From: Marinovum sp048263515
GTDB lineage: Bacteria > Pseudomonadota > Alphaproteobacteria > Rhodobacterales > Rhodobacteraceae
DNA: 64,000 bases
Assembly: GCF_048263515.1 (NCBI RefSeq)
Contig: NZ_JBLXEC010000022.1
Coordinates: forward strand, 1 to 64,000
Direction: 5' to 3'
Shown: positions 8,838 through 17,023 of the stretch, in pieces
How the letters are laid out: each line of letters starts with the position of its first letter
Position numbering within the stretch: position 1 is the stretch's first letter
The notes under the pieces: generated by a model
Told to the model about the DNA's origin: nothing
The model's database searches: none
The model's input: only the letters and a program-made list of their open reading frames with translations
Program-made: the position numbers and the translations under genes

Positions 8838-9818
8838 TCAGTAGTTCTCGGCAGTCAGCTCGGGCAGGTTGGCCACGGCGTCCTGGTTCTGAGCCATCAG
8901 CTCTTCGCTGACCGGGATCAGGCCGAGATCGATCAGGTAGCCGTCTTCGCCATTGGCGTTCACGAACTCGGTGGCGTACTCGATGACACCGGGGATGACG
9001 CCGACATGCGCGTGCTTGATGTAGAAGTACATCGAGCGCGACACCGGGTAGTCGCCGGCGGCGATGGCGTCGAAGGTCGGCTCGACGTCATTGACGACGG
9101 CGCCTTTCAGGGCGTCGGCGTTCTGGTCGAGGAAGGAGAAGCCGAAGATGCCCAGAGCGCGGTCGTTGGCTTCCAGCTTCGACACGATCAGGTTGTCGTT
9201 CTCGCCGGATTCGATGAACTTGCCGTCGTCGCGGATGTGCAGGCCTTCGCCTTCGCAATCGTCGCCACCGGCCTCTTCGCAGCCAGCCGCCATGGCCAGC
9301 TCTTCAAAGGCGTCGCGGGTGCCGGAGGTCGGCGGCGGGCCGAGCACTTCGATTTCCACCGCGGGCAGCGCCGGGTCGATCTCGTCCCAGGTGGTGGGCA
9401 GCGGGCCGTTGGCCGCCAGAGCTTCCCAGACCTGGCCGAGGGTCAGTTCGAAATCCGGGCCGGACTTGGCGTTGGCGATGACGATGCCGTCATAGCCGGC
9501 GACGATCTCGGTCAGGTTGACGCCGTTCTCGATGCACTGCTCGACTTCGGACTGCTTGATGCGGCGCGAGGCGTTGGTGATGTCGGGGTGCTCTTCGCCA
9601 ACGCCGGCGCAGAACAGTTTCACACCGCCACCCGAACCGGTGGATTCAACCACGGGCGTCGCAAAATCGGTCGACTTGCCGAATTGCTCGGCCACGGCGG
9701 TGGAGAACGGGAACACGGTCGACGAGCCGACGATGCGGATCTGATCGCGCGCCGAAGCGGCAGTTGCGGAAACGGCAGCGATCGCCAGGGCAGAGGCGGT
9801 CAGTTTCACAAAGGTCAT
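8838..9818 (-). CDS. pstS: periplasmic phosphate-binding protein PstS
   Basis: A 326-aa binding protein. ATG at 9818 is preferred to one 21 bp upstream because AGGAG lies at the right distance and a clean signal peptide follows (residues 1-23, ending ASA). Phosphate-ligand motifs are visible: GSSTVFPF (31-38), STGSGGG (59-65) and, later, SGTRDAF. It captures phosphate in the periplasm for PstCAB. First gene of the pst operon, with a Pho box about 95 bp upstream. Only the number of Asp/Glu residues and the two Cys pairs differ from enterobacterial PstS, as is usual in this group. Confidence 0.95.
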   Translation of the reverse strand: MTFVKLTASALAIAAVSATAASARDQIRIVGSSTVFPFSTAVAEQFGKSTDFATPVVESTGSGGGVKLFCAGVGEEHPDITNASRRIKQSEVEQCIENGVNLTEIVAGYDGIVIANAKSGPDFELTLGQVWEALAANGPLPTTWDEIDPALPAVEIEVLGPPPTSGTRDAFEELAMAAGCEEAGGDDCEGEGLHIRDDGKFIESGENDNLIVSKLEANDRALGIFGFSFLDQNADALKGAVVNDVEPTFDAIAAGDYPVSRSMYFYIKHAHVGVIPGVIEYATEFVNANGEDGYLIDLGLIPVSEELMAQNQDAVANLPELTAENY

Positions 9819-10165
9819 GAAGAGCTCCTGTTGTCTCATGTCGGGACGCCGGGGTTGCTTGCGTCGTGGCGTCCGCTGCGGGCACTGCTAGTCATCGTCG
9901 GCAATGCTTTTGTGACACTTGCGTAACGCTTTTATGACAAGGGTCAGGAATCTTGACCGATCTGCGGATTTTCTTCGGAGGAGCATGCGAGCGTTGCTGC
10001 AACTGGTTGATTTAGGGCGGTTATTTCCATCGACCGAGCGCGCCGCTCTCTCGCTGGAAGAAGGAAGAAATCTGTCGTGCCGTGGTTGTTGACCTAGGGT
10101 CATGCACGCTTTGACAGGGCTCTGTTACAAACGGATTCGTCAGGCCGACTCGACTAACCGCCCAA
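9819..10165. other. 347-bp intergenic region between phoR and pstS
   Basis: No convincing gene is seen. It holds the pstS 5' leader and the three-unit Pho box at 9912-9940. A short open frame across the Pho box on the minus strand has no ribosome-binding site or family resemblance. No obvious terminator follows the phoR stop at 10166. Confidence 0.7.
9912..9940 (-). promoter_or_regulatory. Pho box (three PhoB half-sites) upstream of pstS
   Basis: On the minus strand three 7-bp units, TTGTCAT, GCGTTAC and GTGTCAC, are repeated at an exact 11-bp pitch with A/T-rich spacers. PhoB is known to bind direct 11-bp repeats with consensus CTGTCAT followed by an A/T-rich 4-mer. The first and third units match well and the middle one is degenerate. 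The position, about 95-120 bp before the pstS start, fits activation of pstSCAB-phoU-phoB. Confidence 0.85.
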
Positions 10166-11212
10166 TCACGCCGGCAGCACGATCCGAAAGGACGTGCCCT
10201 GCCCCAGTTCCGAGTCGATCTGCAACCGTCCGCGGTGCCTGCCGACGATGTGCTTGACGATCGCCAGCCCCAGCCCGGTGCCGCCCTTCTGCCGCGACCG
10301 ATGGCTGTCGACGCGATAGAACCGCTCGGTCAGCCGCGGGATATGCACCGGGTCGATGCCCGGCCCGTAATCGCGCACCACCAGTTCGACCGCGTCGCAC
10401 CGCAGTCGCGGGTGATAGGCCGGCGGCGTCAGGGTGATGTCGATCCGGCCCCCATCGGCCGCATATTTCACCGCGTTCTCGATCAGGTTGGTCAGCACCT
10501 GCCGCAGCTGGTCCTCATCGCCCGGCACCGAAACCGGCGGCTCCGGCATCTGTGTCCGGATCTCGAGCCCCGCCTCACCGGCAATGCCGCTCAGGCTCTT
10601 GATCACCGAGCGCATCAGTATCGCCAGGTCGATCCGCGAGGTCGGCCGCATCCGCTCGGTCGCCTCGACCCGGTTCAGCGACAACAGATCGCCCACCAGC
10701 CGGTTCATCCGCTCTGCCTCGGATTCCATGATACCGAGAAAGCGGTTGCGCGCGGCGGCATCCTCGCGCGCGGGGCCATGCAGGATGGTCTCGATAAAGC
10801 CCAGAAGCGCGGTCAGCGGTGTCTTGAGCTCGTGGCTGACATTGGCGATGAAGTCGCGGCGCATCTGGCTGGCGGCTTCGACATGGGTCACATCCTCGAA
10901 GCTCAGCAGCACGCCGTGGCGCTCGCCACCATGGATCGCGGCGCAGCGCACCGAATAGGTGACGTCCTGGCCATCCTCGCGCGTCAGGAAGTTGGTCTGT
11001 CGCGCAGTGTGATCGCGCAGCGTGGCCTCGACGGTATCGAGCAGCGCCGGTTGCCGCAGCGCGGTGATGAAATGCCGGCCGACCGCCGCCTGCCCCACCA
11101 GCCGCTGCGCCGCCTCGTTGACGTGGTGGATGTATTCGTCGTCGCCGATCACCACCATCGGCTGCGGCAGCGCGTCGACCACCGACTGCAGAAGCTCGCG
11201 GGTGTTGGGCAT
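10166..11212 (-). CDS. phoR: phosphate regulon sensor histidine kinase PhoR, no membrane segment
   Basis: A 348-aa kinase. A PAS domain (about 8-110) precedes the HisKA helix with the phospho-His H127 in NVSHELKTPLT, then the ATPase domain with the N-box NLIENAVKY (242-250), G1 DYGPGID and G2 GGTGLGLAIVKH. It phosphorylates PhoB. ATG at 11212 is 3 bp past the stop of the upstream gene, suggesting translational coupling; the open frame continues upstream only as a shadow of that gene. Unlike E. coli PhoR there is no N-terminal hydrophobic region, so the protein should be cytosolic and would need contact with PhoU/Pst to sense phosphate. Placement between sulfur metabolism and pst genes is intact and on the same strand. 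Confidence 0.9.
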   Translation of the reverse strand: MPNTRELLQSVVDALPQPMVVIGDDEYIHHVNEAAQRLVGQAAVGRHFITALRQPALLDTVEATLRDHTARQTNFLTREDGQDVTYSVRCAAIHGGERHGVLLSFEDVTHVEAASQMRRDFIANVSHELKTPLTALLGFIETILHGPAREDAAARNRFLGIMESEAERMNRLVGDLLSLNRVEATERMRPTSRIDLAILMRSVIKSLSGIAGEAGLEIRTQMPEPPVSVPGDEDQLRQVLTNLIENAVKYAADGGRIDITLTPPAYHPRLRCDAVELVVRDYGPGIDPVHIPRLTERFYRVDSHRSRQKGGTGLGLAIVKHIVGRHRGRLQIDSELGQGTSFRIVLPA

Positions 11213-11214
11213 GC

Positions 11215-12396
11215 TCAGACAGCCCGCGCTGCCGCCACCGCGCGGGTGAATTCCGCGATCAGCGCCTGCGGCTCCTCGAGCCCGACCGAGACCCGGAAGA
11301 AGCCCTCGGTAATCCCCAGCGCCGCGCGCCCCTCTTCGGTCAGCCCGCGGTGCGACGACGAGGCCGGGTGCGACAGCGTCGTTCCGACATCGCCCAGCGT
11401 CGGAGCAAAGGCCACGCCCTTGGCCGCCTCGGTCAGCGCATTGGCCTGCGCCCTGCCACCCTCGATCTCGAAGGAGACCATGTTGCACCCGCCGGTCAGC
11501 AGCGCCTCGGCCAGTGCCCGGTCCGGGTGATCGCCGCGCGTCGGATAAAGCACGCGCTTGACGCCCGGCAGGCCCGAAAGCGCCTCGGCCAGTGCCTCGG
11601 CCGTGGCCTGCGCCCGCTCGAAGCGCAGGTCGAAGGTCAGCATGCCGCGTTCCGCCAGCCAACAGTCGAACGGGCTCGGCGTCATGCCGGTGGTCACGGC
11701 GAAATCATACATCGCCTTCTGCAGGCCCGCGTCCCGCGCCGCGACCCAGCCGAGCGTCACGTCGGAATGCCCGGCCAAGAGCTTGGTCACCGAGTGCAGC
11801 ACCACGTCCGCGCCCAGATCGAATGGCCGAATGCCGCGCGGCGTGGTGAAGGTGTTGTCCACCACCAGCAGCACGCCCGCCTCTTTCGCCACCGCGGCGA
11901 TCCCTTTCACATCCGCCACCCGCAGCGTCGGGTTCGACACCACTTCCAGCAGGATCAGCCGGGTCTCCGGCCGCAGCGCGCGGCGAAAGGCCTCGGCATC
12001 GGTCGGATCGGCCAGGCTTGTCGCAATGCCCAGCCGCGGCAGATCATCCCGCATCATCCGAAGCGAGCGGCCATAGAGCTGGTCGCCGCCGATCACATGA
12101 TCGTCGCTCTCGCACAGCCCCAGCAGCACCGCCGTCACCGCCGCCATGCCGGATCCCAGCATCAGCCCGTCGTCACAGCCCTCCATCGCCGCGATCCGCC
12201 GTGCCAGCAGATCGGCGTTGGGATGCCCCTCGCGCGCATAGGTGTACCCCTGCGCCCGACCCTCGTATTGCGAATCGAGCGTGTCGGGCGTTTCCGAAGC
12301 GTAGACCACAGAAGGTGAAAGAGGTGTTACCACCGGCCGGCTGATGCCCTCGGTCAGAACCTCGGGGCGGATCAGCGTTCCCTTGTCGTTGCGCAT
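11215..12396 (-). CDS. trans-sulfuration-type PLP enzyme (cystathionine/methionine gamma-lyase family)
   Basis: A 393-aa member of the Cys/Met metabolism PLP family (aspartate-aminotransferase fold type I). The PLP Lys is K205 in LHSVTKLLAGH; VVDNTFTTP carries the cofactor-binding Asp, and SHRGLTEEGRAALGI is the typical C-terminal substrate-binding block. Such enzymes act on cystathionine, methionine or O-acyl-homoserine; which of these cannot be told from sequence. The gene is 1 bp downstream of the carbonic-anhydrase-like gene and 2 bp before phoR, so these genes are probably cotranscribed. Confidence 0.88.
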   Translation of the reverse strand: MRNDKGTLIRPEVLTEGISRPVVTPLSPSVVYASETPDTLDSQYEGRAQGYTYAREGHPNADLLARRIAAMEGCDDGLMLGSGMAAVTAVLLGLCESDDHVIGGDQLYGRSLRMMRDDLPRLGIATSLADPTDAEAFRRALRPETRLILLEVVSNPTLRVADVKGIAAVAKEAGVLLVVDNTFTTPRGIRPFDLGADVVLHSVTKLLAGHSDVTLGWVAARDAGLQKAMYDFAVTTGMTPSPFDCWLAERGMLTFDLRFERAQATAEALAEALSGLPGVKRVLYPTRGDHPDRALAEALLTGGCNMVSFEIEGGRAQANALTEAAKGVAFAPTLGDVGTTLSHPASSSHRGLTEEGRAALGITEGFFRVSVGLEEPQALIAEFTRAVAAARAV

Positions 12397-12397
12397 G

Positions 12398-12919
12398 TCA
12401 GAGAGCCTTCAGCCCGGCGCGGAACCGCCGCATGTTGTCCTGGTAATGTCTGGCGGATTTGCGCAGCCCCTCGATCGCCGCCTCGTCCAGCTGGCGCACC
12501 ACCTTGCCCGGCGCGCCCATCACCAGGCTGCCGTCCGGGATCTCCTTGCCCTCGGTAATAAGCGCGTTGGCGCCGATCAGGCAGTTGCGGCCGATCTTTG
12601 CGCCGTTAAGCACCGTCGCCCCCATGCCGATCAGCGAGTTCTCACCGATCGTGCAGCCGTGCAGCATCGCCTTGTGGCCTATGGTGCACCCTGCCCCGAT
12701 GCTCAAAGGAAAGCCCATATCCGTATGGCAGACAACGTTTTCCTGGATATTGCTGCCGGCGCCGACGCGGATTTCCTCGTTGTCGCCGCGCAGGGTGCTG
12801 CCGAACCAGACCGAGCCTCCGGCCTCGACCACGACCCGGCCGATCAGATTGGCATCGGGGGCGATCCAGCTGTCTTCGTCCACCTCGGGGCTCTGCCCGT
12901 CAAGTGCATAGAATGTCAT
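12398..12919 (-). CDS. gamma-carbonic anhydrase family hexapeptide protein
   Basis: A 173-aa left-handed beta-helix protein built of hexapeptide repeats (for example VGAGSNI, IGENSLIGMGATV). Three His residues in the positions of the gamma-carbonic anhydrase zinc ligands are present: H65 (VVCHTD), H82 and H87 (GHKAMLHGC). This places it with the YrdA/PaaY group rather than with acyltransferases. Whether it hydrates CO2 is not shown by sequence. Its start overlaps the gmk stop by 4 bp (ATGA), so it is translated with gmk. Confidence 0.87.
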   Translation of the reverse strand: MTFYALDGQSPEVDEDSWIAPDANLIGRVVVEAGGSVWFGSTLRGDNEEIRVGAGSNIQENVVCHTDMGFPLSIGAGCTIGHKAMLHGCTIGENSLIGMGATVLNGAKIGRNCLIGANALITEGKEIPDGSLVMGAPGKVVRQLDEAAIEGLRKSARHYQDNMRRFRAGLKAL

Positions 12920-13563
12920 GGCAAATCCTCGAATTCCGATTGCAGTTTGCGCACGTGGTCCGTCAGGTCGGGCTGTTGCAGCCGGCGCAGACGGGTGGCG
13001 GTCACGATGGTCTTGAGCTTGTCCTCGGTGGCGTCAAGATCGTCGTTCACCAGAACAAAATCGTAGCTGCCCCAGTGGCTTATCTCGTCCCAGCTCTTCT
13101 GCATCCGCTTCGAGATCACCTCGGCGCTGTCCTGGGCGCGGGTTTCCAGCCGGCGGCGCAGCTCGGTGATCGAGGGCGGCAGCAGGAAGACCGAGAGCGT
13201 GTGGCGGCCGAGATCGGAGTTCTCGATCAGCTGCGCGCCCTGCCAGTCGATGTCGAACAGCACGTCCTTGCCGGCGTTGATCGCCTCTTCCACCGCGGCC
13301 TTGGGCGAGCCGTAGAAATTGCCGAAGACGTGGGCGTGTTCCAGCATGCCGCCCTCGGCCACGGTCTTCTTGAATTCCGTTTCGGAAACAAAGTGATAGT
13401 CGACGCCGTCAACCTCGCCCGGGCGCGGTTTTCGGGTCGTGGCCGAGACCGAAAAGACGATCGAGTCGTCCCAGGCCCGCAGCCGTTTTGCGAGGGTGGA
13501 TTTGCCGGCGCCAGAGGGCGAGGACAGGATGATCAACAGGCCGCGGCGCTTGGGATCGGACAT
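12916..13563 (-). CDS. gmk: guanylate kinase
   Basis: A 215-aa enzyme that phosphorylates GMP to GDP with ATP. The P-loop SSPSGAGKST is at residues 14-23, followed by the GMP-binding region with STTR-like SATTRKPRPGEVDGVDYHF. Length is usual (205-220 aa). It starts 5 bp after yicC; the yicC-gmk pair is common in Proteobacteria. Confidence 0.96.
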   Translation of the reverse strand: MSDPKRRGLLIILSSPSGAGKSTLAKRLRAWDDSIVFSVSATTRKPRPGEVDGVDYHFVSETEFKKTVAEGGMLEHAHVFGNFYGSPKAAVEEAINAGKDVLFDIDWQGAQLIENSDLGRHTLSVFLLPPSITELRRRLETRAQDSAEVISKRMQKSWDEISHWGSYDFVLVNDDLDATEDKLKTIVTATRLRRLQQPDLTDHVRKLQSEFEDLP

Positions 13564-13568
13564 CTTCT

Positions 13569-14459
13569 TTACTCCACGTTCTGCACTTGCTCGCGCATCT
13601 GGTCGATCACCGCCTTGAGATCGAGCCCGATGGCGGTAAGCGCGCTGTCGCCGGATTTGGAACAGAGCGTATTGGCCTCGCGGTTGAACTCCTGCATCAG
13701 GAAATCCAACTTGCGTCCCACGCTGGCGGGGCTTGCCAAGAGTTCACGTGTTGCCTTCACATGCGAGTGCAAGCGATTGATTTCTTCTGTGATATCCGCC
13801 TTGACGGCCAGCAATGCCAACTCTTGCAGGATACGATCTTCCTCGACCTCGGCGGCACCTTCCATCACCGCGGCCAGCGCCAGGCGCAGTGTCTCGCGGG
13901 CCTTCGGACGGCGGGCCTCGGCGGCGGTTTTCGCTTTGGTGACAAGGGTTTCGATCTCGTCCAGGTGCGCGATGAGCACCGCATGCAGGGAATTTCCCTC
14001 GGCTGATCTCATCTCGCAGAAAGAGGCCAGAACTCCCTGAAAATCCGACAGAAGTCCGGCTTTCAGGGCCGCCGTGTCGGTTTCATTCTCGTCCATCTCC
14101 ATCATGCCGCGCAGGGCGATGATCTCGGCCGCGGTCGAGGGCGCGAGAGAGACATGGCGGGTGATCGCCTGCTGCTCGATCTCGGCCAGCGCGGTCAGCA
14201 CCACGTCGAGCTGCTGGGTGTTGAGCCGCTGGCGGCCGGCGGTTTCCTCGCGCGAGAGCCGCAGGTTGACCGTGACGTTGCCGCGTTTGAGCGCGCCGGT
14301 GACCTGCTTGCGCAGCTCGGCCTCGAGCCCCTCGATCCAGTCGGGCACGCGGATCCGCAGGTCGAGCCCCTTGGCGTTGACCCCGCGGATTTCCCAGGTC
14401 CAGCTGAAATCGCCGGTGGCGCCCTGGCCGGCAGCGAAGCCTGTCATCGATTGCAGCAT
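13569..14459 (-). CDS. yicC: YicC-family endoribonuclease
   Basis: A 296-aa protein with the N-terminal MLQSMTGFA signature, the central VNAKGLDLRIRVPDW block and the C-terminal REANTLCSKSGDSALT block of the YicC family, shown in E. coli to be an endoribonuclease. ATG at 14459 is preferred over an ATG 54 bp upstream because it matches the family N-terminus and is preceded by a G-rich ribosome-binding site. Located just upstream of gmk, as in many Proteobacteria. Confidence 0.93.
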   Translation of the reverse strand: MLQSMTGFAAGQGATGDFSWTWEIRGVNAKGLDLRIRVPDWIEGLEAELRKQVTGALKRGNVTVNLRLSREETAGRQRLNTQQLDVVLTALAEIEQQAITRHVSLAPSTAAEIIALRGMMEMDENETDTAALKAGLLSDFQGVLASFCEMRSAEGNSLHAVLIAHLDEIETLVTKAKTAAEARRPKARETLRLALAAVMEGAAEVEEDRILQELALLAVKADITEEINRLHSHVKATRELLASPASVGRKLDFLMQEFNREANTLCSKSGDSALTAIGLDLKAVIDQMREQVQNVE

Positions 14460-14720
14460 CCTGATCCCCCGCGCGGCCGCCCGATCTGGCGGCGAAATCG
14501 CCCTTATCCGCATGATTTATCGACCGGAATAGGCAATCCCTGCCGGTCGGGCAAGCCGAAACCCCACGACAGCCCCGCCGCCGGGGTTAACCTTCCGGTC
14601 CGAAAGTCCCCCCAATTAAAGATAATGGTGGCATATTAGGAATTGGGTAACCATTGCCGCGCAAAGTGAAAGCCGCAACCTTTCAGGCGACAATGGGAGG
14701 GCGGAGTTGAGGAAGAAACC

Positions 14721-15401
14721 ATGTCTTCACGTGACAGTCATCCCGGGGTGCCATTCGACGCATCCCAGGGTTCGGGCGGTGCGGCAGATGTCCTGCCGCT
14801 GAACGAAAAACTGCGGGCGAGCTGGTGCCGCCCGCTGCAACAGGTCGAGGCCTATTGGGAAGCGATGCGCGGCGGGCGCAACGTGCCGCCCCGGTCGGAG
14901 ATCGATCCGCGCGGCATCGAGCACGCGCTGGAGTTTGCCTTCATCGCCGAGCAGGTCGCGCCGACGCATGCGCGGCTGCGCCTTGGCGGCACCCATCTGT
15001 GCGACCTGATGGGCATGGAGGTGCGCGGCATGCCGCTGTCGGCAATGATCGTCCCGGTCTCGCGCGAGCGGTTGTCGCATGCGCTGGCGCAGGTGTTTGC
15101 GGCCCCTGCGCGCGCCGAACTGTCGCTGATCGCCGAAAAGCGGCTGGGCAAGCCAGAGCTCTGCGGGCGCCTGCTGCTTCTGCCGCTGGTGGATGATTTC
15201 GGTGATGTGAACCGGGCGCTGGGCTGTTTCGTGACCGACGGCCCGGTTGGCCGCGCCCCGCGGCGGTTCGAGATCGTCCGGTCCGACGTGATGCCGCTGG
15301 GCGGCGGGTTGGCGGCGCCGGTGCCGCAGCGCGTTCCGCCGCGCAAAGGGGGCAGCGCCAGCCGGGTGCCCTATCTCACGGTGGTCAAGTCCGACAGCTG
15401 A
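14721..15401 (+). CDS. PAS_5 (DUF1457) domain protein
   Basis: A 226-aa protein. Residues about 30-185 carry the PAS_5/DUF1457 signature frequent in Rhodobacterales: the start LQQVEAYWEAMRGGRNVPPRSEIDPRGIE, the LRLGGTHLCDLMGMEVRGMPL block and a LLLPL strand. The remaining C-terminus is Pro/Gly/Arg-rich and probably disordered. No output domain is present, so it may be an adaptor or a sensor whose ligand is unknown. A good ribosome-binding site (GAGGAAG) precedes ATG at 14721. It is monocistronic with a terminator directly after. Confidence 0.85.
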   Translation: MSSRDSHPGVPFDASQGSGGAADVLPLNEKLRASWCRPLQQVEAYWEAMRGGRNVPPRSEIDPRGIEHALEFAFIAEQVAPTHARLRLGGTHLCDLMGMEVRGMPLSAMIVPVSRERLSHALAQVFAAPARAELSLIAEKRLGKPELCGRLLLLPLVDDFGDVNRALGCFVTDGPVGRAPRRFEIVRSDVMPLGGGLAAPVPQRVPPRKGGSASRVPYLTVVKSDS

Positions 15402-15414
15402 CCCCCTGACAGCA

Positions 15415-15443
15415 AAACGCCCCCGCAGATCGCGGGGGCGTTT
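15415..15443. terminator. bidirectional Rho-independent terminator
   Basis: A 12-bp perfect stem (AAACGCCCCCGC paired with GCGGGGGCGTTT) with a 5-base loop lies between the convergent PAS_5 and DAHP synthase genes. The A-run and T-run on the two sides serve both directions. Confidence 0.9.
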
Positions 15444-15467
15444 CTCTGTGCAAGACAGTCAGTGTGC

Positions 15468-16838
15468 TCAGCCGGCCATGCTCGAGGCATTGGCGTCGCG
15501 GCGCGCCACCAGTTCCTCGGCCACGAGGAAGGCCAGTTCCAGCGACTGCGAGGCGTTGAGACGCGGATCGCAGGCGGTGTGGTAGCGGTCGGACAGGTCC
15601 TCTTCGGTCACCGCGCGGACACCGCCGGTGCATTCGGTCACGTCCTGGCCGGTCATCTCGAAATGCACGCCGCCGGGGATGGTGCCCTCGGCCTTGTGCA
15701 CGGCGAAGAATTCCTTGACCTCGCGCAGCACGCTGTCGAACGGCCGGGTCTTGTAGCCGGTGGCCGACTTGATGGTGTTGCCGTGCATCGGATCGCAGGA
15801 CCAGACCACGTTGGCGCCCTCTTCCTGAACCGCCTTGATCAGCCGCGGCAGGTGCTCGCCCACCGAACCTGCGCCAAAGCGCGCGATCAGCGTCAGCTTG
15901 CCGGCCTCGTTGTTGGGGTTCAGCTTCGACATCAGCACCTTGAGGTCATCGGCGGTGGTGGTCGGGCCGCATTTCAGACCGATCGGGTTAAGCACGCCAC
16001 GGGCAAACTCGACATGCGCGCCGTCGGGCTGACGGGTGCGGTCGCCGATCCAGAGCATGTGGCCGGAGCCGGCCAGCCATTTGCCGGAGGTGCTGTCCTG
16101 ACGGGTCAGCGCCTCTTCGTATTCCAGCAGCAGGCTCTCGTGGCTGGTGTAGAAATCCACCGTCTGCAGCGCGTGGTTGTTGTCGCTGGTCACGCCGGCG
16201 GCGATCATGAAGTCGAGCGCATCGGAGATGCGGTTCGCCATGTCGCGGTACTTTTCGCTTTCCTCGCGGTCGGTAAAGCCCAGCGTCCACTGGTGCACCT
16301 GATGCACGTCGGCATAACCGCCGGTCGAAAAAGCGCGCAGCAGGTTCAGCGTCGCCGCCGCCTGGGTGTAGGCCTGCAGCATCTTCTTCGGATCGGGAAT
16401 GCGGCTTTCGGGCGTGAAGTCGAGCTCGTTGATGATGTCACCACGGTAGCTCGGCAGCTCCTGCCCGTTCTTGACCTCGGTCGGGGCCGAACGCGGCTTG
16501 GCGAACTGGCCGGCCATGCGGCCGACCTTGACCACCGGCACCTTGGCGCCGAAGGTCAGCACCATGGCCATCTGCAGCATCACCTTGAAGGTGTCGCGGA
16601 TGCCGTCGGCCGAGAACTGCTGGAAGCTCTCGGCGCAGTCGCCGCCCTGCAACAGGAAGGCCTCGCCGCGCGACGCATCGGCCAGGCGGGCCTTCAACGT
16701 CCGGGCCTCGCCGGCAAAGACGAGCGGCGGATATTGGGCCAGCTGCGCCTCTACGGCGTGCAGGGCCTCCGCGTCGGTATACTCGGGCATCTGAACCCGG
16801 GGCTTGTTGCGCCAGTCAGATTTTTGCCACTCGCTCAT
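15468..16838 (-). CDS. class II 3-deoxy-7-phosphoheptulonate synthase (DAHP synthase)
   Basis: A 456-aa enzyme that condenses phosphoenolpyruvate and erythrose-4-phosphate to DAHP, the first step of the shikimate pathway. It belongs to the class II (plant-like) family, seen from the N-terminus (MSEWQKSDWRNKP), the metal/substrate block FLLQGGDCAESF, the GRMAGQFAKPRSAPTE segment and NPIGLKCGPTTT. ATG at 16838 is chosen because the family N-terminus begins there and GGAG precedes it; the frame is open upstream without resemblance. It is a lone gene divergent from the GlxA-type regulator. Confidence 0.94.
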   Translation of the reverse strand: MSEWQKSDWRNKPRVQMPEYTDAEALHAVEAQLAQYPPLVFAGEARTLKARLADASRGEAFLLQGGDCAESFQQFSADGIRDTFKVMLQMAMVLTFGAKVPVVKVGRMAGQFAKPRSAPTEVKNGQELPSYRGDIINELDFTPESRIPDPKKMLQAYTQAAATLNLLRAFSTGGYADVHQVHQWTLGFTDREESEKYRDMANRISDALDFMIAAGVTSDNNHALQTVDFYTSHESLLLEYEEALTRQDSTSGKWLAGSGHMLWIGDRTRQPDGAHVEFARGVLNPIGLKCGPTTTADDLKVLMSKLNPNNEAGKLTLIARFGAGSVGEHLPRLIKAVQEEGANVVWSCDPMHGNTIKSATGYKTRPFDSVLREVKEFFAVHKAEGTIPGGVHFEMTGQDVTECTGGVRAVTEEDLSDRYHTACDPRLNASQSLELAFLVAEELVARRDANASSMAG

Positions 16839-17023
16839 CTCTACATCTCCGGTGGTTAGCGATATCGGAACGGCCCGCTTATACAAAGTCGAACCCAGAG
16901 TGACCATACGCGAATTGTCTGGGGCTTGACCTTGCCTAGGGCTTGGGTCCAACTGAGGCCACCTGTCCTTTTGCGACACATTAAAAGTCGAAAAGAGACC
17001 TCCACTTCAAAGGTCCGCCGCGA

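Noticed and set aside
9888..10103. 71-codon minus-strand frame across the Pho box region
   Set aside because: It overlaps the regulatory site, has no good start context and no family resemblance.
10110..10140. Possible second Pho box near the phoR end
   Set aside because: TTGTAAC and CTGTCA occur, but their spacing is not the 11-bp pitch of a Pho box.
15462..16859. Plus-strand open frame of about 465 codons opposite DAHP synthase
   Set aside because: Antisense shadow with His/Gly-rich composition; the DAHP synthase is unambiguous.
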